From contig NZ_AQQU01000011.1 of NCBI RefSeq assembly GCF_002210105.1, forward strand, positions 33,904 to 97,903: a DNA stretch of 64,000 nt, read 5' to 3'. The translations under genes and the position numbers were made by a program. Below, piece after piece: positions 1-7,991 of this stretch. The first letter of the stretch is position 1, and each line of letters starts with the position of its first letter. This stretch comes from Oceanicola sp. 22II-s10i (lineage in GTDB: Bacteria > Pseudomonadota > Alphaproteobacteria > Rhodobacterales > Rhodobacteraceae). Below the pieces are notes generated by a model that worked only from the letters and a program-made list of their open reading frames with translations, was not told the DNA's origin and made no database searches.

Positions 1-228
1 GTCTTGCAGGCGTCCGGTTCAACCTCGGCATCAAGGGATTGATCACGGAGTGGACAGGCTGCGTAGCGACATGCCCGACGTCTCGGTCGTGGTCGTGCCC
101 GACTGCATCCCGACGTGGCCATCTACCTGCTCGCGATCTATCCGCAGCCGATCACGCCGTTCCTCGCGCTGGCGATCCTGACCGGAACGCATATCATGGG
201 CCGCATCCGGAGGAGGGCAATGGCATGA
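1..228 (+). other. Possible remnant or end of an upstream gene
   Basis: In the frame ending at TGA 226-228, bases 115-228 read a hydrophobic stretch (AIYLLAIYPQPITPF) followed by a basic tail, RRRAMA. This stop overlaps the next gene's ATG as ATGA, the usual sign of a coupled upstream gene. The frame is closed upstream by stops at 40-42 and 64-66, and protein-like text continues in the other two forward frames (GVRFNLGIKGL, then DMPDVSVVVV). This fits a membrane-protein C-terminus with frameshifts, or chance. I do not recognise the family, and the window edge removes the rest. Confidence 0.25.
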
Positions 229-1565
229 TCGTGCGCATCGGGGCAGGGGCGGGGTTTCAGGGCGACCGGATCGGACCGGCGGTCGATCTGGCCGAGCGCG
301 GAGCGCTCGATTACCTCGTCTTCGAATGTCTTGGCGAACGGACCATCGCATTGGCGCAGCAGGCGCGGATGGCCGACCCTACGGGCGGATTCGACCCGAT
401 GCTGGAGCGTCGGATGCGCGCGGTGCTGCGGGCCTGCGTGCGGAACGGAACGCGGATCGTCACGAACATGGGCGCGGCGAACCCGGAGGCGGCTGCCGCC
501 CGCACCCGCGCCGTTGCGCGCGAGCTCGGGCTGGCCGGGCTGAAGGTCGCCGCAGTCACTGGTGACGACGTGCTGGGGCGGATCGGCGGCTATGTGCTGG
601 ACGAGACGGGGGCGCCTGCCGGTGACCTGGGCGAGCGGCTGGTTTCGGCCAATGCATATACCGGCATCTCCGGCGTCGTCGCGGCGCTCGACGCGGGCGC
701 GGATGTGGTGATCTGCGGCCGGGCCTCGGATCCGACACTGTTCCTCGCTCCGCTGGTTCATGAGTTCGGCTGGGCGCGGGACGACTGGACCCGGCTTGGG
801 CGTGGGACACTGGTCGGGCACCTTCTGGAATGCGCGGCCCAGGTGACGGGCGGCTACTTCGCCGATCCCGGCGTCAAGGACGTGCCGTATCTGGCGGGCA
901 TCGGCTATCCGCTCGCCGAGGTGTCCGAGGATGGGAACGCCGTTATCACCAAACTGCCCGGCACCGGCGGACAGGTCACGCGGGCGACCTGCATCGAGCA
1001 GTTGCTCTACGAAATCCACGATCCCGCCCGTTACCTGCAACCCGATGTGGTGGCCGATTTCTCGGGTGTCGAATTCCGCGAGATCGGCCCGGACCGTGTG
1101 GCCGTATCCGGGGCCAGTGGCGCGCCGTCGACGGGGATGCTCAAGGTCTCGGTCGGCTACCGTGATGGCTGGATCGGCGAGGGCCAGATTTCCTACGCAG
1201 GCGCCAACTGCGTCGCGCGGGGCCGGCTGGCGGTGGAGCTGGTCCGGGCGCGGCTGGAACCGCGCGCATCGGCCATGGATGAGACGCGCGGCGAACTGGT
1301 CGGCGTGAATTCTGTCTGGAGCGGCGGGGCAGGGGGGCCGCAGACCGCGGAGGTGCGGATGCGCTTTGCCGCCCGGTGCCGCGATCTGGACACCGCCCGG
1401 TTGATCGGGGAGGAGGTCGAGGGTCTCTACCTCACCGGCCCCGCGGGCGGCGGCGGGGTCACGAAACAGGTGCGCGAGGTGCTGGCCATCGCATCCACGC
1501 TGGTGCCCGCGACCGAGGTTACAACGCGCGTTCACATGGAGGAGGTGCGAGTTGAGGTTGCATGA
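225..1565 (+). CDS. AtuA-like acyclic terpene utilization family protein (DUF1446)
   Basis: About 446 residues. The N-terminus has the family signature GAGAGFQGDRIGPAVDLAE, followed by LDYLVFECLGERTIALAQ. The frame is open further upstream, but AGGAGGG at 211-217 lies just before ATG 225, which fixes the start. AtuA-family proteins accompany acyl-CoA carboxylase and hydratase genes in acyclic terpene and branched-acid catabolism; their exact reaction is not settled. The stop overlaps the next small gene, which matches the separate C-terminal domain usually encoded beside AtuA, so the two probably form one functional unit. Family assignment is firm; the substrate is unknown. Confidence 0.85.
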   Translation: MIVRIGAGAGFQGDRIGPAVDLAERGALDYLVFECLGERTIALAQQARMADPTGGFDPMLERRMRAVLRACVRNGTRIVTNMGAANPEAAAARTRAVARELGLAGLKVAAVTGDDVLGRIGGYVLDETGAPAGDLGERLVSANAYTGISGVVAALDAGADVVICGRASDPTLFLAPLVHEFGWARDDWTRLGRGTLVGHLLECAAQVTGGYFADPGVKDVPYLAGIGYPLAEVSEDGNAVITKLPGTGGQVTRATCIEQLLYEIHDPARYLQPDVVADFSGVEFREIGPDRVAVSGASGAPSTGMLKVSVGYRDGWIGEGQISYAGANCVARGRLAVELVRARLEPRASAMDETRGELVGVNSVWSGGAGGPQTAEVRMRFAARCRDLDTARLIGEEVEGLYLTGPAGGGGVTKQVREVLAIASTLVPATEVTTRVHMEEVRVEVA

Positions 1566-1863
1566 CATTGCCCACGCGAGGACCGGGGACAAGGGCGACA
1601 CCTCGAACATCTCGCTGATCGCCTATGATCCGGCGGACTGGCCCGCGCTGCGCGACCGGATCACGCCGCAGCGCGTGGCGGCGCATTTCGGCACATTCCC
1701 GGCCGAAGCGATGACCCGTTACGAGCTGCCGCAGTTGCAGGCGCTGAACTTCGTCATCCGCGGGGCGCTGGCGGGCGGGGTGACACGGTCGCTGGCCCTC
1801 GATGCGCATGGCAAATGCCTGGCCTCGGTGCTGCTGGAGATGGAGTTGCCTGCGGAGGATTGA
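1552..1863 (+). CDS. AtuA-associated small protein (AtuA C-terminal domain)
   Basis: A 103-residue protein with the motif ARTGDKGDTSNISLIAYD near its N-terminus, typical of the small domain that follows or is fused to AtuA-like proteins. The start is TTG 1552, six bases after GGAGG (1541-1545), and the gene overlaps the AtuA stop by 14 bases, so translation is coupled. ALNFVIRGALAGG in the middle is also characteristic. It probably acts as a subunit with the AtuA-like protein. No other in-frame start gives a better ribosome site. Confidence 0.8.
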   Translation: MRLHDIAHARTGDKGDTSNISLIAYDPADWPALRDRITPQRVAAHFGTFPAEAMTRYELPQLQALNFVIRGALAGGVTRSLALDAHGKCLASVLLEMELPAED

Positions 1864-1968
1864 GAGCGCCGCCTTCGGGTCCTCATATGCGGTTGCGACT
1901 TGAAACTCCCCCGTCCCTGCGGAAGCTGGGGTCGCGAGCAATCCGTGACTTTGCCGGGGGAAAACACC

Positions 1969-2472
1969 ATGTCCGACGCCGACCAGACCTTTGACGTGTT
2001 GAGGGATCACCGCTTCGGCCCCAGCCGATACCTCGAAGATTTCGAGCTGGGCGAAGAGTTCTACATCCCCTCCCGCACCATGACGTCGGCCTTGTTCGCG
2101 GCGTTCCAGCTTGCGTCCGGCGACAATGATCCTATCCACTACGACGTTGAATACTGCAAGGCGCGCGGACACAGGTCGCTGCTTGCCCACGGGATGCAGG
2201 TCCTGATCCAGACGGCGGCAGGGGCGGGTGTGTTTCCGCATCAGGTCGCCGACTCGCTGGTCGCCCTGATCGAGATCACGGGACGCCCGTTGAAACCGGT
2301 TTACATGGGCGACACGCTCTATCCGCGCCTCCGGATCACCGAGATCACGCCGCAGACCACCACGGGCGTCATCGTGTGTTCCGAGGTCTTCAACCAGGAT
2401 TCCGTCAAGGTGTTCGACGGCACGCATCGGTATCTCATCCGCAAGCGACCGTCCGCCACGCGGGCGGTCTAG
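1969..2472 (+). CDS. MaoC-family dehydratase
   Basis: 167 residues with a hot-dog fold pattern: YLEDFELGEEFYIPSRTMT near the start, then FAAFQLASGDNDPIHYD, which carries the hydratase-2 catalytic Asp and His (D-N-D-P-I-H). LLAHGMQVLIQ follows as in MaoC hydratases. The predicted role is hydration of an enoyl-CoA or similar thioester. ATG 1969 begins the conserved part; an earlier in-frame codon would add an unconserved leader. It follows the AtuA pair by about 105 bases on the same strand and may hydrate an intermediate in that pathway. The substrate cannot be read from sequence. Confidence 0.85.
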   Translation: MSDADQTFDVLRDHRFGPSRYLEDFELGEEFYIPSRTMTSALFAAFQLASGDNDPIHYDVEYCKARGHRSLLAHGMQVLIQTAAGAGVFPHQVADSLVALIEITGRPLKPVYMGDTLYPRLRITEITPQTTTGVIVCSEVFNQDSVKVFDGTHRYLIRKRPSATRAV

Positions 2473-2495
2473 CGGGCGGCGCGTCCGCCGCCCGC
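2472..2495. terminator. GC-rich stem-loop between convergent genes
   Basis: Perfect 9-bp arms GCGGGCGGC (2472-2480) and GCCGCCCGC (2487-2495) with a 6-base loop directly after the MaoC stop codon. No T-run follows on either strand, so it is at best a weak or factor-assisted terminator for the converging MaoC and FAD-oxidase genes. Confidence 0.4.
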
Positions 2496-2576
2496 GTTCG
2501 GCAACCGGGGCGCCCCACGCGATGTGCGAGATCATGATACCCTGTCCCTGAGACAAGCATTCACGAAACGTGTGGC

Positions 2577-4007
2577 TCAAGTCGCCGGAAACACCTTGCC
2601 GGGATTCATCAGCCCCTTGGGATCCAGCGCCTTCTTGATCGCCTGCGCCATCGCGTATTGCGGCCCCGGCAGATACGTCTCCAGTTGCCCTGTCTTGGCC
2701 TGTCCGACGCCGTGTTCCGCACTGAACGATCCGTTGAACCGGGCGGTGATATCGTAGAGCCGCGCGTCGAGCGCGGGGACGTGCCCGGCGAATTCCTCCT
2801 GCGACATGCCGTCCGGCGGGGCCATGTGATAGTGCAGATTGCCGTCGCCCATGTGCCCCATGACATAGGGCACCACGCCGGGCAGCAATTCGTCCAGTTC
2901 GCTGTCACAGGCGCGGACGAAATCCGGTATCTCGGAGACCGGGACCGAAACGTCATGCCGCACGACCGCGCCGCGCTGAACGCCAGCCGCGACGATGGCC
3001 TCGCGGTAGCGCCACAGGTTCGCGCGCTGCGCTTCGGAGGTGGCGAGGATCGCGTCGGTGATCGCGCCGTCCTCCAGCGCCTCGGCCAGCAGGGCTTCCA
3101 TGGTGGGGCCCAGATCGTGGTCGGCGCGCGGATCGCTCAGTTCCAGCAGCACGGTCCAGTCGGGCAGGGGATCGAACGGCCGCCGGATGTCCGGGATCAG
3201 CTCTTCGGCCGTGGCGAGCGTGATGCCCGACATCACCTCGAAGCCGCAGACCGAGGATGCGGCGTGGTTGCGGGCGATCGACAGTAGCTTCAGCGCGCCG
3301 TCCAGATCGTCGAGCGAACACAGCGCCGTCGCGTGCACCTTGGGCGCGGGGAACAGCCGCAGCACCGCGCCCGTGATCACGCCAAGCGTCCCCTCGCTGC
3401 CGATGAACATCTGCTTGAGGTCATAGCCCCGGTTGTCCTTCACCAGCCGCCGCATCCCGTCCCATACGGTGCCGTCTGCCAGCACGACCTCCAGCCCCAG
3501 CACCAGCGCGCGGGTGTTGCCGTACTGGATGACGTTCAGCCCGCCCGCATTGGTGGCGATGTTGCCGCCGATCATGCAGGACCCTTCGGCCCCGAGGCTG
3601 AGCGGGAACAGCCGGTCCGCTTCTTCCGCCGCGTTCTGGATGTCGGCGAGGACGCAGCCGGCGTCGACCGAGATCGTGAAATCCGACGCGTCCACGGACC
3701 GGATCCGGTTCATCCGCCGCAGCGAGATCACGACCTGGTCGCCGCTGGCATCCGGCGTCGCCGCACCGACGCGGTTGGTGTTGCCGCCCTGCGGGACAAT
3801 CGCGATCCCGTGCTCGGAACACAGACGCACGATCTGCGACACCTCTTCGGTGGTCGCGGGTTCGCAGAAGGCGAGGCACGCGCCGGTGTAGCGTCCCAGT
3901 GAATCGGTCAGGCGCGGCGCAAGCCAGTCCGGGTCGGAGGGCATGCTCCGATCCGGAAGGGCCTGACGCAGTGCGTCGAGAAAGGCGCGGTGGTCATGGT
4001 TTGTCAT
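2577..4007 (-). CDS. FAD-linked 2-hydroxyacid oxidase/dehydrogenase (GlcD/D-2-HGDH type)
   Basis: 476 residues. An FAD-binding_4 domain spans roughly 40-215: PQGGNTNRVGAA and GGNIATNAGGLNVIQYGNTR contact the flavin, and GSEGTLGVITG closes the domain. The C-terminal FAD-oxidase domain has HMGDGNLHYH (metal/substrate site), FSAEHGVG and LDPKGLMNPGKVFP. This is the family of glycolate oxidase GlcD, D-lactate dehydrogenase and D-2-hydroxyglutarate dehydrogenase; the class is clear but the substrate is not. It is preceded on the same strand, 10 bases away, by a small unknown gene, and the pair is divergent from a LysR regulator that probably controls it. Confidence 0.9.
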   Translation of the reverse strand: MTNHDHRAFLDALRQALPDRSMPSDPDWLAPRLTDSLGRYTGACLAFCEPATTEEVSQIVRLCSEHGIAIVPQGGNTNRVGAATPDASGDQVVISLRRMNRIRSVDASDFTISVDAGCVLADIQNAAEEADRLFPLSLGAEGSCMIGGNIATNAGGLNVIQYGNTRALVLGLEVVLADGTVWDGMRRLVKDNRGYDLKQMFIGSEGTLGVITGAVLRLFPAPKVHATALCSLDDLDGALKLLSIARNHAASSVCGFEVMSGITLATAEELIPDIRRPFDPLPDWTVLLELSDPRADHDLGPTMEALLAEALEDGAITDAILATSEAQRANLWRYREAIVAAGVQRGAVVRHDVSVPVSEIPDFVRACDSELDELLPGVVPYVMGHMGDGNLHYHMAPPDGMSQEEFAGHVPALDARLYDITARFNGSFSAEHGVGQAKTGQLETYLPGPQYAMAQAIKKALDPKGLMNPGKVFPAT

Positions 4008-4017
4008 GCTGGCGGTA

Positions 4018-4209
4018 TTACTCCACTTCCTGCGTGCCGTCAGGCCGTTTGTAGGTGTCGAGTTTGCGGCCTTCGACCCCGCCGCGCCCGATCACATTGA
4101 GGTTCTTTATGCGGTACACGGGCCGGATCGCGTCCGCGAATGCGACGTTGAAACGCTTGAGCTCATCAAACCGTGCGATGCGGGTCACTTCCTTCACATC
4201 GATGGACAC
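4018..4209 (-). CDS. Small hypothetical protein, possibly frameshifted at its start
   Basis: 63 residues from GTG 4209, charged and lacking cysteine (EVTRIARFDELKRFNVAFAD in its first half). No family recognised. In the same frame protein-like sequence continues upstream as AEAKTTDEVAAQKHVSPD, but it has no start codon. A perfect AGGAGG (4271-4276 complement) and ATG (4265) sit just before it in a frame shifted by one base, which stops after 22 codons. Either the short GTG form is real, or one base was lost just after the ATG of an ~83-residue gene. It lies 10 bases before the FAD-oxidase gene, so the two are probably co-transcribed. Confidence 0.45.
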   Translation of the reverse strand: MSIDVKEVTRIARFDELKRFNVAFADAIRPVYRIKNLNVIGRGGVEGRKLDTYKRPDGTQEVE

Positions 4210-4392
4210 ATCGGGCGATACGTGCTTTTGAGCCGCGACTTCGTCCGTGGTCTTTGCTTCGGCATGTTTTCCTCCTCATGGGCCTCTTGCCGAGGGCGGC
4301 GCGCTTGTTCCGGACACCGGGATCATATGCATTGGAGGGCAATCGAAAAAATCCAACTTGACGCTGGCAGCTATGCCGGAATTGTATCTCTT

Positions 4393-5319
4393 ATGGATCT
4401 CCGCCAGCTCAGAACTTTCGTGCAGGTCGCCGAGTACGGTTCGCTCAGCCGGGCGGCGGATACGCTGCATATCGCGCAGCCCGCGCTGAGCCGTCAGATC
4501 CGGATGCTCGAAGAGGAACTGCAGGTGGCGCTGTTCACCCGGCACGGCCGGGGGATGACCCTGACCGATGCCGGCGCGTTGCTGCATGAACGCGCGATCG
4601 GCATCCTGAATCAGGTCGACATCACGCGGGCCGAGGTCACATCGCGGGACGGCGCGGTGACGGGACGGGTCGCATTCGGCGTGCCGCCGACGGTCGGGGA
4701 CATTCTCGGGGCGCGACTGGTCCGCCGGTTCACGCGGCGCTATCCGGACGTGACGATGCGGATCGTGCCGGCCTTCAGCGGCTATCTGCTGAACTGGCTG
4801 CACAGCGGGCATCTGGACGCGGCGGTGATGTACGATCCCGGCCGCCCGGTGAACCTCGTGACCGAGCCGTTGCTGAGCGAGGACCTGTTCCTGGTCGCGC
4901 ATGCCGACGATCCGCTGTCGTTTCGCGAGATACCGTTCCGGGAGCTTGCCAAGCTGCGGCTCGTGTTGCCGGGCCCGTCACACGGGCTGCGGCAGCTGAT
5001 CGAGGTGGAGGCAGGCCGGCTGGGGATCCGGCTGAACATCCAGGTCGAGGCGGATGCCCTGCAGACACTCCGAGACCTCGTGCGGCACAGGGTCGGCTAC
5101 GCGATCCTGCCGCGCGCCTCGGTGCACGAATACGTTCTGGCCGGCGAACTGCGCACGCACCCCGTCGTCGCGCCGACCCTGTCGCGGCGTCTCGTGATCG
5201 CCACGCCGCTCGGGGTTTCGATGTCGAACGCGACCCGCAGCTTCCTCGACGAGCTGAAGCTGGAAGTGGGCGAGATGTTCCGCAATCAGGAGTGGGTTGG
5301 GGAGTTCCTGGCCGGGTAG
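4393..5319 (+). CDS. LysR-family transcriptional regulator
   Basis: 308 residues starting at ATG 4393 (MDLRQLRTFVQVAEYGSLSR). The winged helix-turn-helix covers residues 1-60 (AADTLHIAQPALSRQIRMLE), and a two-lobed LysR substrate-binding domain follows from about 90. The long open frame upstream of 4393 lacks conserved sequence. It is divergent from the small gene and FAD oxidase on the minus strand, the usual arrangement for a LysR target, and lies upstream of the ThDP decarboxylase pair. The inducer is unknown; I saw no confident T-N11-A box. Confidence 0.9.
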   Translation: MDLRQLRTFVQVAEYGSLSRAADTLHIAQPALSRQIRMLEEELQVALFTRHGRGMTLTDAGALLHERAIGILNQVDITRAEVTSRDGAVTGRVAFGVPPTVGDILGARLVRRFTRRYPDVTMRIVPAFSGYLLNWLHSGHLDAAVMYDPGRPVNLVTEPLLSEDLFLVAHADDPLSFREIPFRELAKLRLVLPGPSHGLRQLIEVEAGRLGIRLNIQVEADALQTLRDLVRHRVGYAILPRASVHEYVLAGELRTHPVVAPTLSRRLVIATPLGVSMSNATRSFLDELKLEVGEMFRNQEWVGEFLAG

Positions 5320-5430
5320 ATCCTCGCCGAGGTATTCACATCCGGTATATCTGGTCGAGATAAATGGAAGCGGATTGAATTGCTTGCCCGCGATATAAGG
5401 CCCCCGAGACACACAGTCAGAGGATCAGAC

Positions 5431-5970
5431 GTGACAGAGAAATCCCGGACCGGTGCTCCGGTCGCCGAGGCGTGGCCGGACGCCATTTACGATGCCCTGC
5501 GCGCGGCGGGCGTGACCCATATGTCCTTCGTGCCGGATGCGGGTCATACCCGCCTGATCCGGCGTCTGCAGGACGACCCTGAGGTCACGGTCAACGTCCT
5601 GACGACCGAAGAGGAAGGCATCGCCATCGCCGCCGGCACGTGGCTGGGCGGGGCGCGCAGCGTGGTGCTGATGCAGTCCTCGGGCGTAGGCAACTGCATC
5701 AACATGCTGTCGCTGCCGGTGCAGGCGCGGATGCCCCTGCTGATGCTGGTCACGATGCGTGGCGAATGGGCCGAGTTCAATCCGTGGCAGGTGCCGATGT
5801 CACAGGCGACCGAAGCCTCACTGAAGGCGATCGGGGTCACGGTCCTGCGCGCCGACAGCGCCGAGGATCTGGTCGAGACGGTGGAGCAGGCCGCCGCGAT
5901 GGCCTTCGATTCCGACCAGCAGATCGCGGTTCTGATCGGGCAGCGACTGCTCGGGAAAAAGAAGTGGTGA
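5431..5970 (+). CDS. Sulfopyruvate/phosphonopyruvate decarboxylase-like ThDP enzyme, alpha subunit
   Basis: About 179 residues corresponding to the N-terminal (PYR) half of ThDP decarboxylases. TTEEEGIAIAAGTWLGGARS contains the glutamate that activates the cofactor, followed by LMQSSGVGNCINMLSLP, typical of ComD and of phosphonopyruvate decarboxylase. GTG 5431 is preceded by an AGAGGA-like site; upstream residues are not conserved. The next gene supplies the pyrophosphate-binding half, as in two-subunit ComDE sulfopyruvate decarboxylase. In marine alphaproteobacteria such enzymes make sulfoacetaldehyde from sulfopyruvate, but no xsc or sulfolactate dehydrogenase gene is adjacent, so the 3-substituted pyruvate substrate remains open. 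Confidence 0.8.
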   Translation: MTEKSRTGAPVAEAWPDAIYDALRAAGVTHMSFVPDAGHTRLIRRLQDDPEVTVNVLTTEEEGIAIAAGTWLGGARSVVLMQSSGVGNCINMLSLPVQARMPLLMLVTMRGEWAEFNPWQVPMSQATEASLKAIGVTVLRADSAEDLVETVEQAAAMAFDSDQQIAVLIGQRLLGKKKW

Positions 5971-5975
5971 ACGAC

Positions 5976-6545
5976 ATGGCTCAGACATTGCAACGCCGCG
6001 AGGCCGTCAGCCGGATTCTCGCCCTGCGCCCGGACGCGCTGGTGGTCACGGGGCTCGGCTCTCCGACCTATGACGTCCATGCCGCCGGGGACAGGGATGG
6101 CAATTATTACTTGTGGGGTGCCATGGGCGGGGCCGCCCTGGTCGGGCTCGGGCTGGCGCAGGCGCAGCCTGACCGGCAGGTGGTCGTCATCACCGGCGAC
6201 GGTGAACAGCTGATGGCCATGGGGGCGCTGGCGACCATCGGGGTCGCGAAACCCGGCAATCTGGAACTCTTCGTCCTGGACAACGAGCACTACGCGGAAA
6301 CTGGGATGCAGGGCAGCCACACGGGGCAGGGGGTCGACCTGGCGCTTGTGGCCGGGGGCTGCGGTTTCGGCTCTGCCGTTCAGGTCGGCGACATGGCCGG
6401 GCTGGAAGGGGCGATCGGCACCAATGAAGCAGGTCCCAAGCTGGTCGTTCTGAAGATCGCGCAGGACACGCCGCCCCGGTCGCTGCCCTCGCGGGACGCG
6501 GTTTATATCAAGAACCGCTTCCGCGCGCACCTCGGACTGGTCTGA
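5976..6545 (+). CDS. Sulfopyruvate/phosphonopyruvate decarboxylase-like ThDP enzyme, beta subunit
   Basis: About 189 residues, the pyrophosphate-binding half. The ThDP/Mg motif begins VVVITGDGEQLMAMGALATI and ends FVLDNEHYAETG, and GAMGGAALVGLGLAQAQPDR precedes it. ATG 5976 is used here; GTG 5967, overlapping the alpha-subunit stop, is an in-frame alternative that adds three residues. Adjacent and in the same order as comD-comE-type pairs. Together the subunits should decarboxylate a 3-substituted pyruvate to the aldehyde. Probably co-transcribed with the alpha gene. Confidence 0.8.
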   Translation: MAQTLQRREAVSRILALRPDALVVTGLGSPTYDVHAAGDRDGNYYLWGAMGGAALVGLGLAQAQPDRQVVVITGDGEQLMAMGALATIGVAKPGNLELFVLDNEHYAETGMQGSHTGQGVDLALVAGGCGFGSAVQVGDMAGLEGAIGTNEAGPKLVVLKIAQDTPPRSLPSRDAVYIKNRFRAHLGLV

Positions 6546-6569
6546 CCGCGCCGACACCGGGGGGCTGAG

Positions 6570-7919
6570 CTAGCCCTCCGGATGCCGCAGGCGGGGCAAC
6601 AGCCGCAGGATGCTGAACGCCGCGCCCAACACCGAAACGCAGGCCGCGATCCACAGCGCGGTATGCATCCCGGCCTCGGACCACAGCAGAAAGCTGACGG
6701 CGACGACGACGGCGCCGATGGCCTGCCCCAGCAGGCGCGACAGGGCCAGGACGCCGCTGGCCGCCCCGCTGCGGTCCAGTGGCGCGCTCTGCATGATCGC
6801 GACCATGTTCGGCGACTGGAACAGGCCGTAGCCGATGGCGCAGATCACCAGTCGGGCGGCAATTCCCACGATCGAGGCATCGACCGGCATGGTCGCGATA
6901 CCGACGACTCCGACGCTCAGCACCAGCAGTCCGGCAAAGGCCAGCAGGCCGGGCGCGACCCGGTCGGACAGGGGGGCGGCGATCAGGGTCATCAGGGCCA
7001 GAGCGGCTGGCCAAGGCGTGATCAGCAGGCCCGCCTCGATCTGGGTGTAGCCCATTTCGACGCTGAACAGGAACGGCAGCACGACAAAGACCAGCCCCTG
7101 CACCACGAAGGCGCAGATCGACGTGGCCGAGGACAGGGCAAAGACCGGCCTGCGGAACAGATCCATCGCCAGCAGCGGCGCCGGATTGCGGCTGTCGCGC
7201 CGCCACAGCACGATCCCGAACGCCATCGCGCCCGCCCCGGCCAGCGCGACCCAGCGGATGTCGATCCGGCCTATCCCGGACAGCGCGAACAGCAGCAGCG
7301 CGAAGGTGACGGCGCAGAGCACGACCGCGATCCGGTCCACGCGCTTGCCGCTCGGGATTGTCACCGGCAGCGCGCGACGTCCCGCGAGATAGGCCAGAAC
7401 GGCGCCCGCGGCTGTCACGCGGAACAGCCACTGCCAGTCGGCGATGGCGATCACGAAAGACGTCATCGGCGGCCCCAGCGACAGCGACAGCCCGACGATC
7501 ATCGCATAGAGCCCGAGCCCGCGCCCCAGCCGGTGCGCGGGGTAGAGTGACCGGATCAGCGCCGGTGTGGACGCGTTAACCGCCGCCGCGCCGAGGCCGA
7601 TCATCGCGCGGGATCCGACGACCGCCAGAAAACCGTCCGACAGGCCCGCCCCAGCGGATCCCGCGCCGAACAGGGCCAGACCGATAAGGCACAGGCGGCG
7701 GTGGCCGATGTTGTCGCCGAGGGCGGCCATCGGCAGCAGGGCGGCGATCACGGCAAGGTAGTAGGCGTTGACCACCCAGATCGCATTCGCGGGCGACACC
7801 CCGAGCGCGCGTGACAGCTCCGGCAATGCCGTACTGGTCATCGAGATATCGACCGTGACCAGCGAGGCGCCCGCCATGACGACGGCCAGCGCGGGACGTG
7901 ACAGGACCCGGTCGGTCAT
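6570..7919 (-). CDS. MFS transporter, DHA2-type drug/metabolite exporter
   Basis: About 449 residues, strongly hydrophobic, with some 14 predicted membrane spans. The N-terminus carries DHA2-like signatures: VTVDISMTSTALPELSRALG in span 1 and WVVNAYYLAVIAALLPMAAL with GDNIGHRR after span 2. ATG 7919 starts immediately before span 1; GTG 7970 in frame would add 17 unconserved residues, and neither start has a clear Shine-Dalgarno sequence. It is followed upstream on the same strand by the benzoylformate-decarboxylase-like gene 70 bases away. Exporters of this class move amphipathic compounds by proton antiport; the substrate is unknown. Confidence 0.85.
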   Translation of the reverse strand: MTDRVLSRPALAVVMAGASLVTVDISMTSTALPELSRALGVSPANAIWVVNAYYLAVIAALLPMAALGDNIGHRRLCLIGLALFGAGSAGAGLSDGFLAVVGSRAMIGLGAAAVNASTPALIRSLYPAHRLGRGLGLYAMIVGLSLSLGPPMTSFVIAIADWQWLFRVTAAGAVLAYLAGRRALPVTIPSGKRVDRIAVVLCAVTFALLLFALSGIGRIDIRWVALAGAGAMAFGIVLWRRDSRNPAPLLAMDLFRRPVFALSSATSICAFVVQGLVFVVLPFLFSVEMGYTQIEAGLLITPWPAALALMTLIAAPLSDRVAPGLLAFAGLLVLSVGVVGIATMPVDASIVGIAARLVICAIGYGLFQSPNMVAIMQSAPLDRSGAASGVLALSRLLGQAIGAVVVAVSFLLWSEAGMHTALWIAACVSVLGAAFSILRLLPRLRHPEG

Positions 7920-7991
7920 CCGCGCATCCGGACTGGGACACGCCGGTCGGGGGTCCGGTGCATCCTGCACCGAAGTGTCCTGTGCATCATC

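Noticed and set aside
138..1610. Long minus-strand open frame opposite the AtuA-like gene
   Set aside because: Low-complexity, Arg/Pro/His-rich translation with no family features; an antisense shadow typical of high-GC DNA.
6557..6581. Hairpin at the convergent ends of the ThDP beta-subunit and MFS genes as a terminator
   Set aside because: Ten-base arms contain a mismatch, there is no T-run, and it overlaps the MFS stop codon.
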